A DNA stretch of 54,088 nucleotides, taken from Thermofilaceae archaeon (GTDB lineage: Archaea > Thermoproteota > Thermoprotei > Thermofilales > Thermofilaceae). The notes beneath the pieces were generated by a model that made no database searches, was not told where the DNA came from, and was given only the letters and a program-made list of their open reading frames with translations. The stretch is taken from contig JALSNQ010000006.1 in NCBI GenBank assembly GCA_026986905.1, positions 87,634 through 141,721 of the forward strand, given 5' to 3'. Made by a program: the position numbers and the translations under genes. Positions 14,584 through 25,503 of the stretch are shown piece after piece. The stretch's first letter is position 1; the number at the start of each line of letters is the position of its first letter.

Positions 14584-16376
14584 GAGACGTTTCTGAGCTT
14601 TAAGGTATACTCCGCTAAGGGGCACTTATCATTGCATATGCCGCAGGAAAGGCATTTGCTTTCATCAACATATATTCCCCCGTCGTCCCGCCTCTTTATC
14701 GCGCCAGCGGGACACCAGTTTGCGCATTCAAGGCATTCAGCACAGAAGAATGCACGTATAGCGGCTTTGACGACGTTCTCCTCGCCGCATGGACCTTTTA
14801 CCTCCATGTTTTCTACGCTGGCGCCGCTACACGCGGTGGATACTATATTCTTTAGCCTCTCGTCGCTAGGCTTCAGCCGGGGCTTCTCTACGAGGATTCT
14901 CAACTTTTCTCCTCTACGTTCGCTGGAGACGCCGGCTCCACGTTTCTCCTCATACCACCGCTCCCTGCGCCCCAGGAGTCTTAAAATATCTCTAGGAGGG
15001 TTAATCCACCTCCACAAGCCATATGTTACCCACTCCTCGGGGTAACCCCTATCTTCAGCGTATTTCTTTAAAAGCAGCTGCCACTCATTATATAGGCCGG
15101 GCGCGACCCTCGCGGCCATCTCGAATTCTCCCATCTCGACGGCTGGACAGAGCCAGCACCCAAGCCTATCAAACCCCTCGTAGTAGAGACTGTTAGGCAA
15201 AAGCTTTCTCCAGAAAATGTATAGCCAGATATCGAGGGCCGTCCATTCGTGGATCGGCGAGGCCGCAACCCCCTGTGGAAACCACTTGTTGCGCCAAATC
15301 CTAGGGGACAGGGCACGTGTGGACGACTCGTACTTCCTCTGCCCCACGAGACCTATTGCGCCGGAAGGATACAGCCTCTTAAGCAACCTAGCTGTGGGTG
15401 CGAATTTGGTCACCTTGCAGCACCATCTAAAATCCCGAGCCGGGGGACCCATGGATTCGAACCCCTTCCAGAAGCTTTGGCCGGCATCCGCGATCTCGAG
15501 ATCAATGTTCATCCATTCTGCAATTCGTCTTACGTATTCGACTGTCTGGGGAAACTCTATGCCCGTATTATTAAATATAGCCTTCACGTGCCCCAGGGCT
15601 TTGACTGCGAGGTGAAGCGTTACGAGACTATCCTTCCCCCCTGAGAATGAAACGTAGACTGGAAGCCCATATTTCTCCTTTACTCTACGTATAAACTCTA
15701 TAGCCTCCCTCTCCTTCTCCTCCAGGGCTTCCCTGTTTTCATCCACAACCTCCCGCCAAGAAGGATCCTCCTCCATAAAACCTCGGGGCCTACGGCGCCA
15801 GCTCTTTAACACGTATATCCTGTTTTTCCTTATCTTCACCCCGACACCGTAGAAGAGGCCATTCTTGGTGCCCAGCGCGATATATTCATCTGTTCCTTCT
15901 GGAAGGTTGTGTTCAGCAAGGTCGTCGAGGTGTATGGTATAGCCTCTCGCGAGCCTCGGTAAGGCGATTCGTGCAAAGTATCCATGCCCCTCCTCGACCA
16001 TTCTCTCCGCCAATATGTAGAGAGGGCGGAATTTCCACCGTCTCTCCGCGAGATCATATATTATATGGCCCACTACTTGGCCGTCCAGTATTATCTCCTC
16101 GCCATAGTCAGGGTACTGCACCTTATTGCCCAGCACAACTTTTCTCCACGGGATCAGTCCGCTCTTCGGGCCGAGATACTTGGCAACTACTTCACGGGTA
16201 AACTTGTAATATTTTCCTATAATTGGTCTGGCATCACGCGGCGGTGTGGCGTGAACCTGTATAGCTGTTGCACTGTCTTTTTCCCTTATGAGTGGGACGT
16301 TCGCATTGACGTCCCACCAAAGCTTGGCAGAAACCCTCTTGAGCACGCTGTAAACTTCTCTGCCCTTACGCATCAT
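14580..16376 (-). CDS. PUA/PAPS-reductase-family/ferredoxin fusion protein
   Basis: Three modules are visible in 598 residues. The N-terminal third ends in a PUA-like domain (about 150-205, GYTIHLDDLAEHNLPEGTDE). The middle is a PP-loop ATPase of the PAPS-reductase type with SFSGGKDS near residue 248, a conserved CCKVTK and GCWLCP. The end carries two 4Fe-4S motifs, CAECLECANWCP and CLSCGICNDKCP. The PUA domain argues for an RNA substrate, such as thiolation, rather than sulfate reduction. Family members of this type in Archaea are not characterised to my knowledge. It diverges from top6B across 288 bp. Confidence 0.8.
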   Translation of the reverse strand: MMRKGREVYSVLKRVSAKLWWDVNANVPLIREKDSATAIQVHATPPRDARPIIGKYYKFTREVVAKYLGPKSGLIPWRKVVLGNKVQYPDYGEEIILDGQVVGHIIYDLAERRWKFRPLYILAERMVEEGHGYFARIALPRLARGYTIHLDDLAEHNLPEGTDEYIALGTKNGLFYGVGVKIRKNRIYVLKSWRRRPRGFMEEDPSWREVVDENREALEEKEREAIEFIRRVKEKYGLPVYVSFSGGKDSLVTLHLAVKALGHVKAIFNNTGIEFPQTVEYVRRIAEWMNIDLEIADAGQSFWKGFESMGPPARDFRWCCKVTKFAPTARLLKRLYPSGAIGLVGQRKYESSTRALSPRIWRNKWFPQGVAASPIHEWTALDIWLYIFWRKLLPNSLYYEGFDRLGCWLCPAVEMGEFEMAARVAPGLYNEWQLLLKKYAEDRGYPEEWVTYGLWRWINPPRDILRLLGRRERWYEEKRGAGVSSERRGEKLRILVEKPRLKPSDERLKNIVSTACSGASVENMEVKGPCGEENVVKAAIRAFFCAECLECANWCPAGAIKRRDDGGIYVDESKCLSCGICNDKCPLAEYTLKLRNVS

Positions 16377-16441
16377 TCCACCTGGCTATTTTACATGATA
16401 CCACTATATTGGCCTGAACAAACCTGTATTACGGTGGTCAT

Positions 16442-16582
16442 ATGAAGGTAGCGTTTCCGGAGTATATGGCATATATGAGTGGAGGGAATATCGGCTTGGT
16501 GACCGCCGCTTTAGTCATGATTATATTATCGTTAAAATTAAGAAGTAAAAGAAGAATAATCAAAGTAAAAATAGTTGTTTAA
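16442..16582 (+). CDS. Possible 46-residue single-span membrane protein
   Basis: An ATG frame reads MKVAFPEYMAYMSGGNIGLV, then a hydrophobic run ending VMIILSLKL and a basic tail RSKRRIIKVKIVV. That is one membrane span followed by positive charge, so the tail would stay in the cytoplasm. The 3' part is much more A/T-rich than neighbouring genes, which could mean non-coding spacer instead. It occupies the gap between the PUA/PAPS fusion and top6B. No clear ribosome binding site and no recognised family. Confidence 0.35.
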   Translation: MKVAFPEYMAYMSGGNIGLVTAALVMIILSLKLRSKRRIIKVKIVV

Positions 16583-16664
16583 AAATCATAATATGTTATG
16601 TTACGTGATTTATTGAAAAGAAGGCTTTATTTGCACTGTATGGATTAGAGTCCGGGAGCTTTAG

Positions 16665-18212
16665 ATGGAGAAGTATAGGGGCTTATCGCCAGCCGAGTTT
16701 TTCCATAGGAATAGGGAGATGGCCGGGTTCTCTAACCCGGTCAGGGCGCTATACCAGACGGTACGCGAGCTCGTCGAAAACGCACTAGACGCCACCGAGA
16801 CACACGGCATACTGCCCGAGATTAGGGTTGAAATAAAGCTTGACGAGGAACGGGACAATCTAGTGCATGTAACCGTCGCCGACAACGGCATAGGCATACC
16901 TTTAACCGAAGTGCCTAACGTGTTTGGCAGAGTATTCTACGGCTCCAAGTACGTCATTAGGCAGACTAGGGGGACGTTCGGGCTTGGAGGCAAGATGGCG
17001 GTTCTCCACGCGCAGATAACCACTGCGCGGCCTATATACGTGAAGAGTTCTACCGAGGAGGAAAGCGTTGTACATGAATACAAGCTCTACATAGATATCG
17101 GGAAAAACATCCCCCACATCGTGAGCCTTAAGCTCCGGAGAAAGGGGAGAAGGTGGCACGGCACAGTTGTCAGCATTGTCACCGAGGGTGCATGGAGCCT
17201 CGCAAGGAGGAGAATAGATGAGTATATACGGCGTACGGCGCTAATAGCGCCATACGCGACCATAGTGTATAGAACCCCTGAGGGAGAAGTCGTATATGAG
17301 AGGGCTTCCAAGAAGCTGCCTCCGCCGCCTCAGATAGGTAAGCACCACCCCAGGGGCGTTGATATAGAGATCCTTAAGACGCTGATACGCAGCCTGGGGG
17401 AAGACATGCCGCTGAAGGATTTTCTCCGCAAGTATTTTGAAGGCGTGGGGGAGAAGAGTGCAGTGGACTTTCTTACTTGGGCTGGCTTTGACCCCTCGAC
17501 GCCTGTCAGGAGTCTCAGGATATCCGATCTTGAGAAGCTCGCCAGTGCGATGAAGAAATATGGTAAATGGCGTAGACCGAGGCCTATAACTCTTTCACCG
17601 CTGGGCGCGGATCTTCTTAAGGAAGGTGCAAAGAGAATACTTGAGCCGGAATTCGTGGAAGCTGTTACGAGGCCGCCGGCCTCGTATGGTGGGCACCCCT
17701 TCATAGTGGAGGCCGCGATAGCGTATGGAGGAAAGATAGAGCCTCAGAACTCGCCCCTCCTACTCCGCTTCGCTAACAGGATGCCTCTACTATATGATGA
17801 GGGAGCCGATGTGTCGCGTAAAATAGTCGACTCTATAGACTGGAACATCTATAAGGTGAAGTTCCCGGCACCCATTGCCGTCATCACACACGTGTGCTCC
17901 ACAAAGCTTCCGTTCAAGAGTGTTGGGAAGGAGGCTATCGCGGATGTTCCGGAGGTTGAGAAGGAGCTTGAAATAGCAATTCGTGAGGTTGCGAGGAAGC
18001 TGAGGCTGTATCTTTCCCGCATGGAGAGGCTTCACGAAGTTAAGAGGAAGGAGATTACAATCAGGAAGTACATCCCGGAGGTTTCGCGGTCAATAGCATA
18101 CGTGGCTGGTGTTGACGAGAAATTGCTGGAAAGGAAGCTTGTAGAGATTCTTGAGAAGGAGATTAAGAAGAGAGGTGTAGCTGTAAATGCCCCGGTCCCG
18201 CAGGCAGCGTAA
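16665..18212 (+). CDS. top6B: DNA topoisomerase VI subunit B
   Basis: This is the ATPase subunit of the type IIB topoisomerase that relaxes and decatenates DNA as a B2A2 complex. The GHKL/Bergerat ATP fold is at the N-terminus: N-box ELVENALDA near residue 37, DNGIGI near 76 and the ATP lid GTFGLGGKMA near 105. Helix-two-turn-helix and transducer regions follow. The length of 515 residues is typical. The ATG is near a TATA-like CTTTATTTG at 16624. It overlaps top6A by 26 nt, so the two subunits are made together. Confidence 0.96.
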   Translation: MEKYRGLSPAEFFHRNREMAGFSNPVRALYQTVRELVENALDATETHGILPEIRVEIKLDEERDNLVHVTVADNGIGIPLTEVPNVFGRVFYGSKYVIRQTRGTFGLGGKMAVLHAQITTARPIYVKSSTEEESVVHEYKLYIDIGKNIPHIVSLKLRRKGRRWHGTVVSIVTEGAWSLARRRIDEYIRRTALIAPYATIVYRTPEGEVVYERASKKLPPPPQIGKHHPRGVDIEILKTLIRSLGEDMPLKDFLRKYFEGVGEKSAVDFLTWAGFDPSTPVRSLRISDLEKLASAMKKYGKWRRPRPITLSPLGADLLKEGAKRILEPEFVEAVTRPPASYGGHPFIVEAAIAYGGKIEPQNSPLLLRFANRMPLLYDEGADVSRKIVDSIDWNIYKVKFPAPIAVITHVCSTKLPFKSVGKEAIADVPEVEKELEIAIREVARKLRLYLSRMERLHEVKRKEITIRKYIPEVSRSIAYVAGVDEKLLERKLVEILEKEIKKRGVAVNAPVPQAA

Positions 18213-19335
18213 AGGCAGTGCCGTGGCCCCCAGCGACGAGGAAGTGCTGGCGAGGCTAGAGAAGCTTGGTAAAAGCGTTGCAGAGCAGATTATTAAAGGC
18301 AAGCCGCCGTACCTTGAGATTCCTGTTAGGACGCTTTCAAACACTATATGGGATGAGAAGAGAAAAATCCTCGTGCTGGGTCCTAGGAAAGCTAGGAGGG
18401 AGCTGTTCGACATTGGGGAGTCTAAGAAGTTCATGCAAACCGTGCTGATGTTGTCGCTTATAGTAAAGGCCAGGAGGGAGGGGGACTACCCAACCATACG
18501 TGACCTCTACTACACGGGGAAGCACACCATACATTACAAGGATCTCCACGGCAGAACCCGCAGCGAGGAGACGTGGAACGATCAGCGTGAGTCAAACGCG
18601 GTGATCCAAGACATAGAGGTTGCCACGGGGCTACTCAGGGAGCACATGGGGATAATGCACGATGCTAAGGGCAAAATAGTCGGGAACATGGTTATACGCT
18701 CCAAGGGTTATGAGATAGATCTCTCTAGGATGGGTAGTGGCGCCTACGCCGTGCCGCCCAACGTGGATAAGCTCGAGATAGTGAGGGTCGACGCGGATTA
18801 CGTGCTTGTCGTGGAGAAGGACGCCATCTTTGAGAGACTGAACGAAGAGGAGTTTTGGAAGAAGCATAACTGCGTTCTTATAACGGGTAAGGGGCAGCCC
18901 GACAGGAGCACGAGGCGCATGGTGAGGAGGCTCTGGGAGGAGTTCGGGCTCCCCGTGTATATTCTGACTGACGCCGACAGTTACGGCTTCTACATCTACA
19001 GTGTCTATAGGAGCGGCTCCATCTCTCTAAGCTATGAGAGCGAGCGGTTGGCAACCCCTGAGGCGCGCTTCTTGGGGGTTACTGTAAGCGACATTGACCG
19101 CTACAAGATACCTAAGAATTATATAATCAAAGCGACGGACAGAGACGTTAAGCGTGCAAAGGAGCTGATGAACTATCCCTGGTTCAGGGAGTCTAAGGAC
19201 TGGATGAACGAGCTTAAGCTTTTCATAAAGAAGAAGGAGAAGATAGAGATAGAGGCGCTCAGCGGCCACGGCTTCAAGTTCCTCTCTCACAACTATATAC
19301 CCGAGAAGCTGAGAAAGGGGGAGTGGATAGTATAG
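18187..19335 (+). CDS. top6A: DNA topoisomerase VI subunit A
   Basis: This is the DNA-cleaving subunit, related to Spo11. The winged-helix (CAP) domain contains the catalytic tyrosine in IRDLYYTGKH (Tyr108 or Tyr109). It is followed by the conserved WNDQRESNAVIQDIEV. The Toprim domain has the acidic residue in VVEKDAIF and the metal-binding LTDADSYGFYI. The length of 382 residues is typical. The ATG lies inside top6B, a 26-nt overlap in a different frame. Confidence 0.96.
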   Translation: MPRSRRQRKGSAVAPSDEEVLARLEKLGKSVAEQIIKGKPPYLEIPVRTLSNTIWDEKRKILVLGPRKARRELFDIGESKKFMQTVLMLSLIVKARREGDYPTIRDLYYTGKHTIHYKDLHGRTRSEETWNDQRESNAVIQDIEVATGLLREHMGIMHDAKGKIVGNMVIRSKGYEIDLSRMGSGAYAVPPNVDKLEIVRVDADYVLVVEKDAIFERLNEEEFWKKHNCVLITGKGQPDRSTRRMVRRLWEEFGLPVYILTDADSYGFYIYSVYRSGSISLSYESERLATPEARFLGVTVSDIDRYKIPKNYIIKATDRDVKRAKELMNYPWFRESKDWMNELKLFIKKKEKIEIEALSGHGFKFLSHNYIPEKLRKGEWIV

Positions 19336-19345
19336 GGCGTGGCGG

Positions 19346-19576
19346 CTACTGGTAATGCCCGAGGAGCGTGGCTGTCTGCTCTATCCCCTTTATGCCGCGT
19401 ATAAGCATGACTGTTTTGTCGAAATCAGGCATTCCGGGGGCCTCTATCTCTACGACAATGTCCCATAGCCCGTACGTTATCGTGACATCGCTTACGTAGT
19501 CGAGGCTGCGTATCTTAAGCGCGACTTCATATTCTTTCCCGGGCTCTGTTTTTACCAGCATGTATCCCTTGATCAT
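19346..19576 (-). CDS. Stand-alone Lrp/AsnC ligand-binding (RAM) domain protein
   Basis: This 76-residue protein consists only of the effector-binding domain of Lrp/AsnC regulators. It opens MIKGYMLVKTEPGKEYEVAL, then ITYGLWDIVVEIEAPGMPDF, and ends in RGIKGIEQTATLLG. No helix-turn-helix is present, so it cannot bind DNA alone. Such proteins sense small ligands or modulate full-length Lrp partners by mixed assembly, as known for the family. It converges with top6A with a 10-nt gap. Confidence 0.85.
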   Translation of the reverse strand: MIKGYMLVKTEPGKEYEVALKIRSLDYVSDVTITYGLWDIVVEIEAPGMPDFDKTVMLIRGIKGIEQTATLLGHYQ

Positions 19577-19770
19577 TGCCTCGCCCCCGGTCTTTCACCT
19601 TTCCACAAGACAGCCATTATAAAAAATTTTAGGTCGGTGGGCGAAGTTTTTTACAATCATTAGTGTACACGCTTTGTCTGGTTAAAGGGTTTTATTAGCG
19701 CGGGCGTAGAGCTGCGTGGCAAATATGTGCCTGCAAGGTAGCCTGTAATTGGGGGATTTCCGGGGGTACT

Positions 19771-20940
19771 ATGCCGGCAAACCTGCCAGCTGAGGCGAAG
19801 AGCAAGTGGCGCCGAGTAATGGAGGCTAAGACTCCAGAGGAGAAACTCGAGGCGTTGCGCGAATTCATGTCGGCCATTCCAAAGCACAAGGGCACTGAGC
19901 GCTTGAGGATGCAGGTAACGAGGCAGATGGCTGCGTTGAGAAGAGAGATCGAGCTTTCAAAGAGGAAGAGAGCCGGGAGGGGTGAACGATTCTTCGTAGA
20001 GAAGGAGGGCGACGTGCAGGTCGTACTGCTCGGCTTTCCCAATTCAGGTAAGACCTCGCTACTCCGATGTCTTACCGGTGCGCCTGTTAGTCCTACCGCA
20101 TCCCCCTTTTCCACTAGGAGGCCTCAGCCCGGGATACTTGTCTGGAAGGGTGTGTACTTCCAGTTTGTGGATACACCCTCCATACTGGAGGGCGCTGCGA
20201 GGGGCGCCTACGAGGGTTCACGAGTGCTTGCTCTCGCGAGAAACGCTGATGCGGTCGTCCTGGTGCTTGATGCCACCGGTGATGTTAGCTACCAGTACAA
20301 GGTGTTATTGAGGGAACTGGAGGAGAGCAGGATTTCCATTATCAAGCCCCGAGCGGTTGTCGAGATAGAGAAGAGGCGTAGCGGGGGCGTGGTTATTCAG
20401 GGAAGGCTTGAGGGGGCGACTCTGCAAGAGGTGTCTTCTCTGCTTAGGAGCTATGGGATATACCATGCGGTGGTGAGGATTAGGGGGGTGGCGTCTCTCG
20501 ACGATGTGGAGGAGGCATTGTTCGGGTCAACGTATTATCGGCCCGCGGCGGTGGTTGTAACCAAGGTTGACCTGGCTGTACATAGAATATCTAGTCTCAA
20601 GGAGTTCGCGGCTACGCTGAAAGGTGTGCCAGTATTGTTTTATTCCGAGAAGCATTGTTCGCTGTTTAACAGGGATAGGCTTGCGGAGTACCTGTTTAGC
20701 GAGCTGGGGCTTATACGTGTATATACTAGGAATCCGAAGACGGGGGAGGTGGAGGAGAAGCCTGTTGTGGTTGAGAGAGGTGCCAGGGTGATAGATGTTG
20801 CTAGGGTGATTCATAGCCAGCTTTACAAGAACTTTAAATATGCTAAGGTGTGGAGTAGCCGTTTCAGATTTAGTCCTCAGCGTGTAGGCAGAGAGTTTGT
20901 TGTTGAGGATGGAGATATTGTGGAGATCGTTACAAGGTAG
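19771..20940 (+). CDS. DRG-family GTPase with TGS domain
   Basis: This is a developmentally-regulated-GTPase (DRG) homolog that acts with translating ribosomes. A helical N-terminus precedes P-loop GFPNSGKTSLL near residue 91. Switch II is DTPSILEG and G4 is TKVD near residue 268. A C-terminal TGS domain covers about 310-389 (VIDVARVIHSQLYKNFKYAK and final VEDGDIVEIV). The P-loop has NSGKTS where YchF has NTGKST. The length of 389 is typical. The ATG follows a leader with TTTTATTAG as a likely TATA. Confidence 0.9.
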   Translation: MPANLPAEAKSKWRRVMEAKTPEEKLEALREFMSAIPKHKGTERLRMQVTRQMAALRREIELSKRKRAGRGERFFVEKEGDVQVVLLGFPNSGKTSLLRCLTGAPVSPTASPFSTRRPQPGILVWKGVYFQFVDTPSILEGAARGAYEGSRVLALARNADAVVLVLDATGDVSYQYKVLLRELEESRISIIKPRAVVEIEKRRSGGVVIQGRLEGATLQEVSSLLRSYGIYHAVVRIRGVASLDDVEEALFGSTYYRPAAVVVTKVDLAVHRISSLKEFAATLKGVPVLFYSEKHCSLFNRDRLAEYLFSELGLIRVYTRNPKTGEVEEKPVVVERGARVIDVARVIHSQLYKNFKYAKVWSSRFRFSPQRVGREFVVEDGDIVEIVTR

Positions 20941-21016
20941 TTTAATATAATATAGCTAGACAAATTTAGTATAATATTCTTCTAACCATATTTTTTAAAG
21001 CTAGTAACAGTATTAG

Positions 21017-23209
<2,193 letters not shown>

Positions 23210-23266
23210 AAAGCTGCAGGAGTAAGCATAGCCTTTTTATTTTTTCCCAAGGTGTTTTCTCATAGT

Positions 23267-23764
23267 ATGCCCGGGGACGTGTCTTTCCATGTGGTGGACG
23301 TAAAGCTGCCAGAAGGGTCAAATGTCATTATAGGCCAGTCACACTTCATAAAAAGCGTGGAGGACATAGCGGAGGCTATAGCTACCTCTGCCCCAGGTAT
23401 AAAGTTCGGGCTTGCATTCAACGAAGCATCGGGTGACAGGCTTATCAGGTTTGACGGAAACGACGAAGAGCTCGTAAAGGCGGCTATAGAGACCGCCCGC
23501 GAAATAGGGGCGGGTCACGTCTTTGTGGCCTATATAAGGGATGCGTGGCCGATAAACGTGCTCACGGAGCTCAAGCATGTCCAAGAGGTAGTAAATATAT
23601 ACTGCGCTACAGCCAACCCTGTCCAGGTCGTGGTTGCTGAGACGGCTCAGGGTAGAGGTATTGTTGCTGTAATCGACGGTTTTACGCCCGTCGGCGTCGA
23701 AGGAGAAGAGGACAAGAAGCGCAGAGCGGAGTTTCTAAGGAAAATAGGGTACAAGAGGGCTTAG
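23267..23764 (+). CDS. Adenosine-specific kinase family protein (DUF355)
   Basis: This 165-residue protein matches COG1839/DUF355, whose structure from Pyrobaculum was annotated as an adenosine-specific kinase. The biochemical role is not well settled. Family features are [20 protein letters not shown], then [40 protein letters not shown] and [11 protein letters not shown]. The ATG at 23267 is preferred over the track's GTG at 23252, which sits inside the ribosome-binding AAGGTG. It stands alone after the CDC48 gene. Confidence 0.85.
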   Translation: MPGDVSFHVVDVKLPEGSNVIIGQSHFIKSVEDIAEAIATSAPGIKFGLAFNEASGDRLIRFDGNDEELVKAAIETAREIGAGHVFVAYIRDAWPINVLTELKHVQEVVNIYCATANPVQVVVAETAQGRGIVAVIDGFTPVGVEGEEDKKRRAEFLRKIGYKRA

Positions 23765-23811
23765 CTGCAGTATATCTTATTATTTTCACGGTGTTCTTTT
23801 CCGGGTATACC

Positions 23812-24162
23812 ATGTTGAAGCAGGTAATAGTTGTTAGACGAGACCTGAAAATGGGTAAGGGAAAGCTTGCGGTCCAAGTTGCACACGCGGCTGTCAGCGC
23901 GTTCGTTGAGGTAGAGAGAAGGAAGAGAGGACTTGCTGAGGAGTGGCTGAGGGAGGGGCAGAAGAAGATTGTTCTCCGCGTTGATAGCGAAGACGAGCTC
24001 TTAGAGGTTTTTAAAAAGGCTATAGCTAAGGGGCTGCCCGCTGTGATAATAGAGGATGCAGGCCTTACACAGTTGCCGCCAGGTACGAGGACTGCGGTGG
24101 GGATAGGACCCGAGGATGCTGATAAGATAGACCAGGTGACGGGCAACCTAAAGCTTCTCTGA
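23812..24162 (+). CDS. pth2: Peptidyl-tRNA hydrolase Pth2
   Basis: This enzyme frees tRNA from peptidyl-tRNA released by ribosomes. Its 116 residues match the Pth2 fold: KQVIVVRRDLKMGKGKLAVQ, then VAHAA and the conserved KIVLRVDSEDEL. VIIEDAGLTQLPPGTRTAVG and final IGPEDADKIDQVTGNLKLL follow. The ATG at 23812 is preferred to the GTG at 23791. It precedes truD by 13 nt, and truD precedes tmcA by 2 nt, so all three probably share an mRNA. Confidence 0.94.
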   Translation: MLKQVIVVRRDLKMGKGKLAVQVAHAAVSAFVEVERRKRGLAEEWLREGQKKIVLRVDSEDELLEVFKKAIAKGLPAVIIEDAGLTQLPPGTRTAVGIGPEDADKIDQVTGNLKLL

Positions 24163-24175
24163 GAGAGGTGCTGTA

Positions 24176-25501
24176 ATGCCAAGGAGGTCTTCTATAAAGC
24201 TTGATTTAGATCTCGGCCTGGAGTACTATGGACTGGCGGGGGAAGGTACTGGGGGTGTTATTAGGCGGAGTCTCGAGGATTTCGTCGTCAAAGAGGTTTC
24301 CCTGGACGGCCTCGTGGCCGGGCCTGAATGCCGGTACCAGTCTTCCGAAGAGGGATACTGGTGGTTCGTTATGGAGAAGAGGGGGCTTGATACGGTAACC
24401 GCGCTTATAGTGCTTTCGAAGGCTTGGGGGCTACGGAGAAATACCCTGAGCACCGCTGGGCTTAAAGACACTAAGGCTGTAACTTACCAGTTTGTCTCGG
24501 TTATGCGCGGCGACTTTACCCCGCCGAGGGGTAGGGAGGATCTGGGCAGGGTTTCGGCTTACTGTTTTTTTAGGAGGCCTTTTTATCTGCGGCCGGGGAT
24601 GCTCTACGGGAACGAGTTTAGAATATGGGTGAGGGATTCCATAAAGCCTGGGAACTTGGAGGCATTGGTTAAGGAGCTGGAAAGTGTCAGAGCGGTGCCG
24701 AACTACTATGGCTATCAACGCTTCGGCACCATAAGGCCTAACACGCACCTTGTGGGAAAAATGATTATACTTGGCGACTACCGTGGCGCAATAGAGGAAT
24801 TGGTAGAGCGGAGATATCCTCTTGAGAGTGGCAAAGCCGCTGAGGCGAGGGAATATCTCTCCGAGACAGGCGACTATAGGGGAGCTCTTGAAAGGTTCCC
24901 TGTCTCGCTTAGGCATGAAAGATATGTTCTAAGGTACCTGTCGGAGCATCCTGGAGACTACTATGGGGCTCTTAGGAGCCTTCCACTATATATTAGGAGG
25001 CTTTTTATAGGGGCATACCAGGCCTACCTGTTTAACAGGATACTGAGCCGCCGCATCGAGAGGGGTCTTTCCTACTATTACCCCCATGTAGGGGATATAG
25101 TCGGCATATATCCTGAGGGCTCGCATGAGCCTAAGGGGCTTATGCTCGTCACCGACGCGCTGCTCGAAAAAGCCAGGAAGCTTGTAGAGGAGGGTAAGGC
25201 GGCCCTCATGCTGCCCATAGTGGGTTATCGCACGAACCTTTCCCACGGCGAGCCGGGAAGCATTGAAAGGGAGGTTTTATCCGAGGAGGGCGTGGACATA
25301 GAGGATTTCCGGGTTAGGGGTATGCCTGAGGCCGCGTCTTCGGGGACTTATAGGAGGGCGGCCCTTGTCCCTGAAGGCCTGGAGATAAGCTTTTCCGGGA
25401 AAGACTACATGGTGTCCTTTAGGCTTAGAAAGGGCATGTATGCTACGGTTCTTTTAAGGGAGTTTATTAAGCCCACGGATTTAATACAACAGGGTTTCTA
25501 G
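24176..25501 (+). CDS. truD: tRNA pseudouridine(13) synthase TruD
   Basis: This enzyme converts U13 of tRNA, and probably other positions in Archaea, to pseudouridine. The TruD core is clear: IRRSLEDFVVKEVSLDG near the start and the catalytic aspartate at residue 98 in TAGLKDTKAVTYQ. YGYQRFGTIRPNTHLVGKMI and the later SYYYPHVGDIVG follow. The length of 441 residues includes the usual insertion (about 220-330). The GAGGTG ribosome binding site is 8 nt before the ATG. It lies between pth2 and tmcA. Confidence 0.94.
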   Translation: MPRRSSIKLDLDLGLEYYGLAGEGTGGVIRRSLEDFVVKEVSLDGLVAGPECRYQSSEEGYWWFVMEKRGLDTVTALIVLSKAWGLRRNTLSTAGLKDTKAVTYQFVSVMRGDFTPPRGREDLGRVSAYCFFRRPFYLRPGMLYGNEFRIWVRDSIKPGNLEALVKELESVRAVPNYYGYQRFGTIRPNTHLVGKMIILGDYRGAIEELVERRYPLESGKAAEAREYLSETGDYRGALERFPVSLRHERYVLRYLSEHPGDYYGALRSLPLYIRRLFIGAYQAYLFNRILSRRIERGLSYYYPHVGDIVGIYPEGSHEPKGLMLVTDALLEKARKLVEEGKAALMLPIVGYRTNLSHGEPGSIEREVLSEEGVDIEDFRVRGMPEAASSGTYRRAALVPEGLEISFSGKDYMVSFRLRKGMYATVLLREFIKPTDLIQQGF

Positions 25502-25503
25502 TC

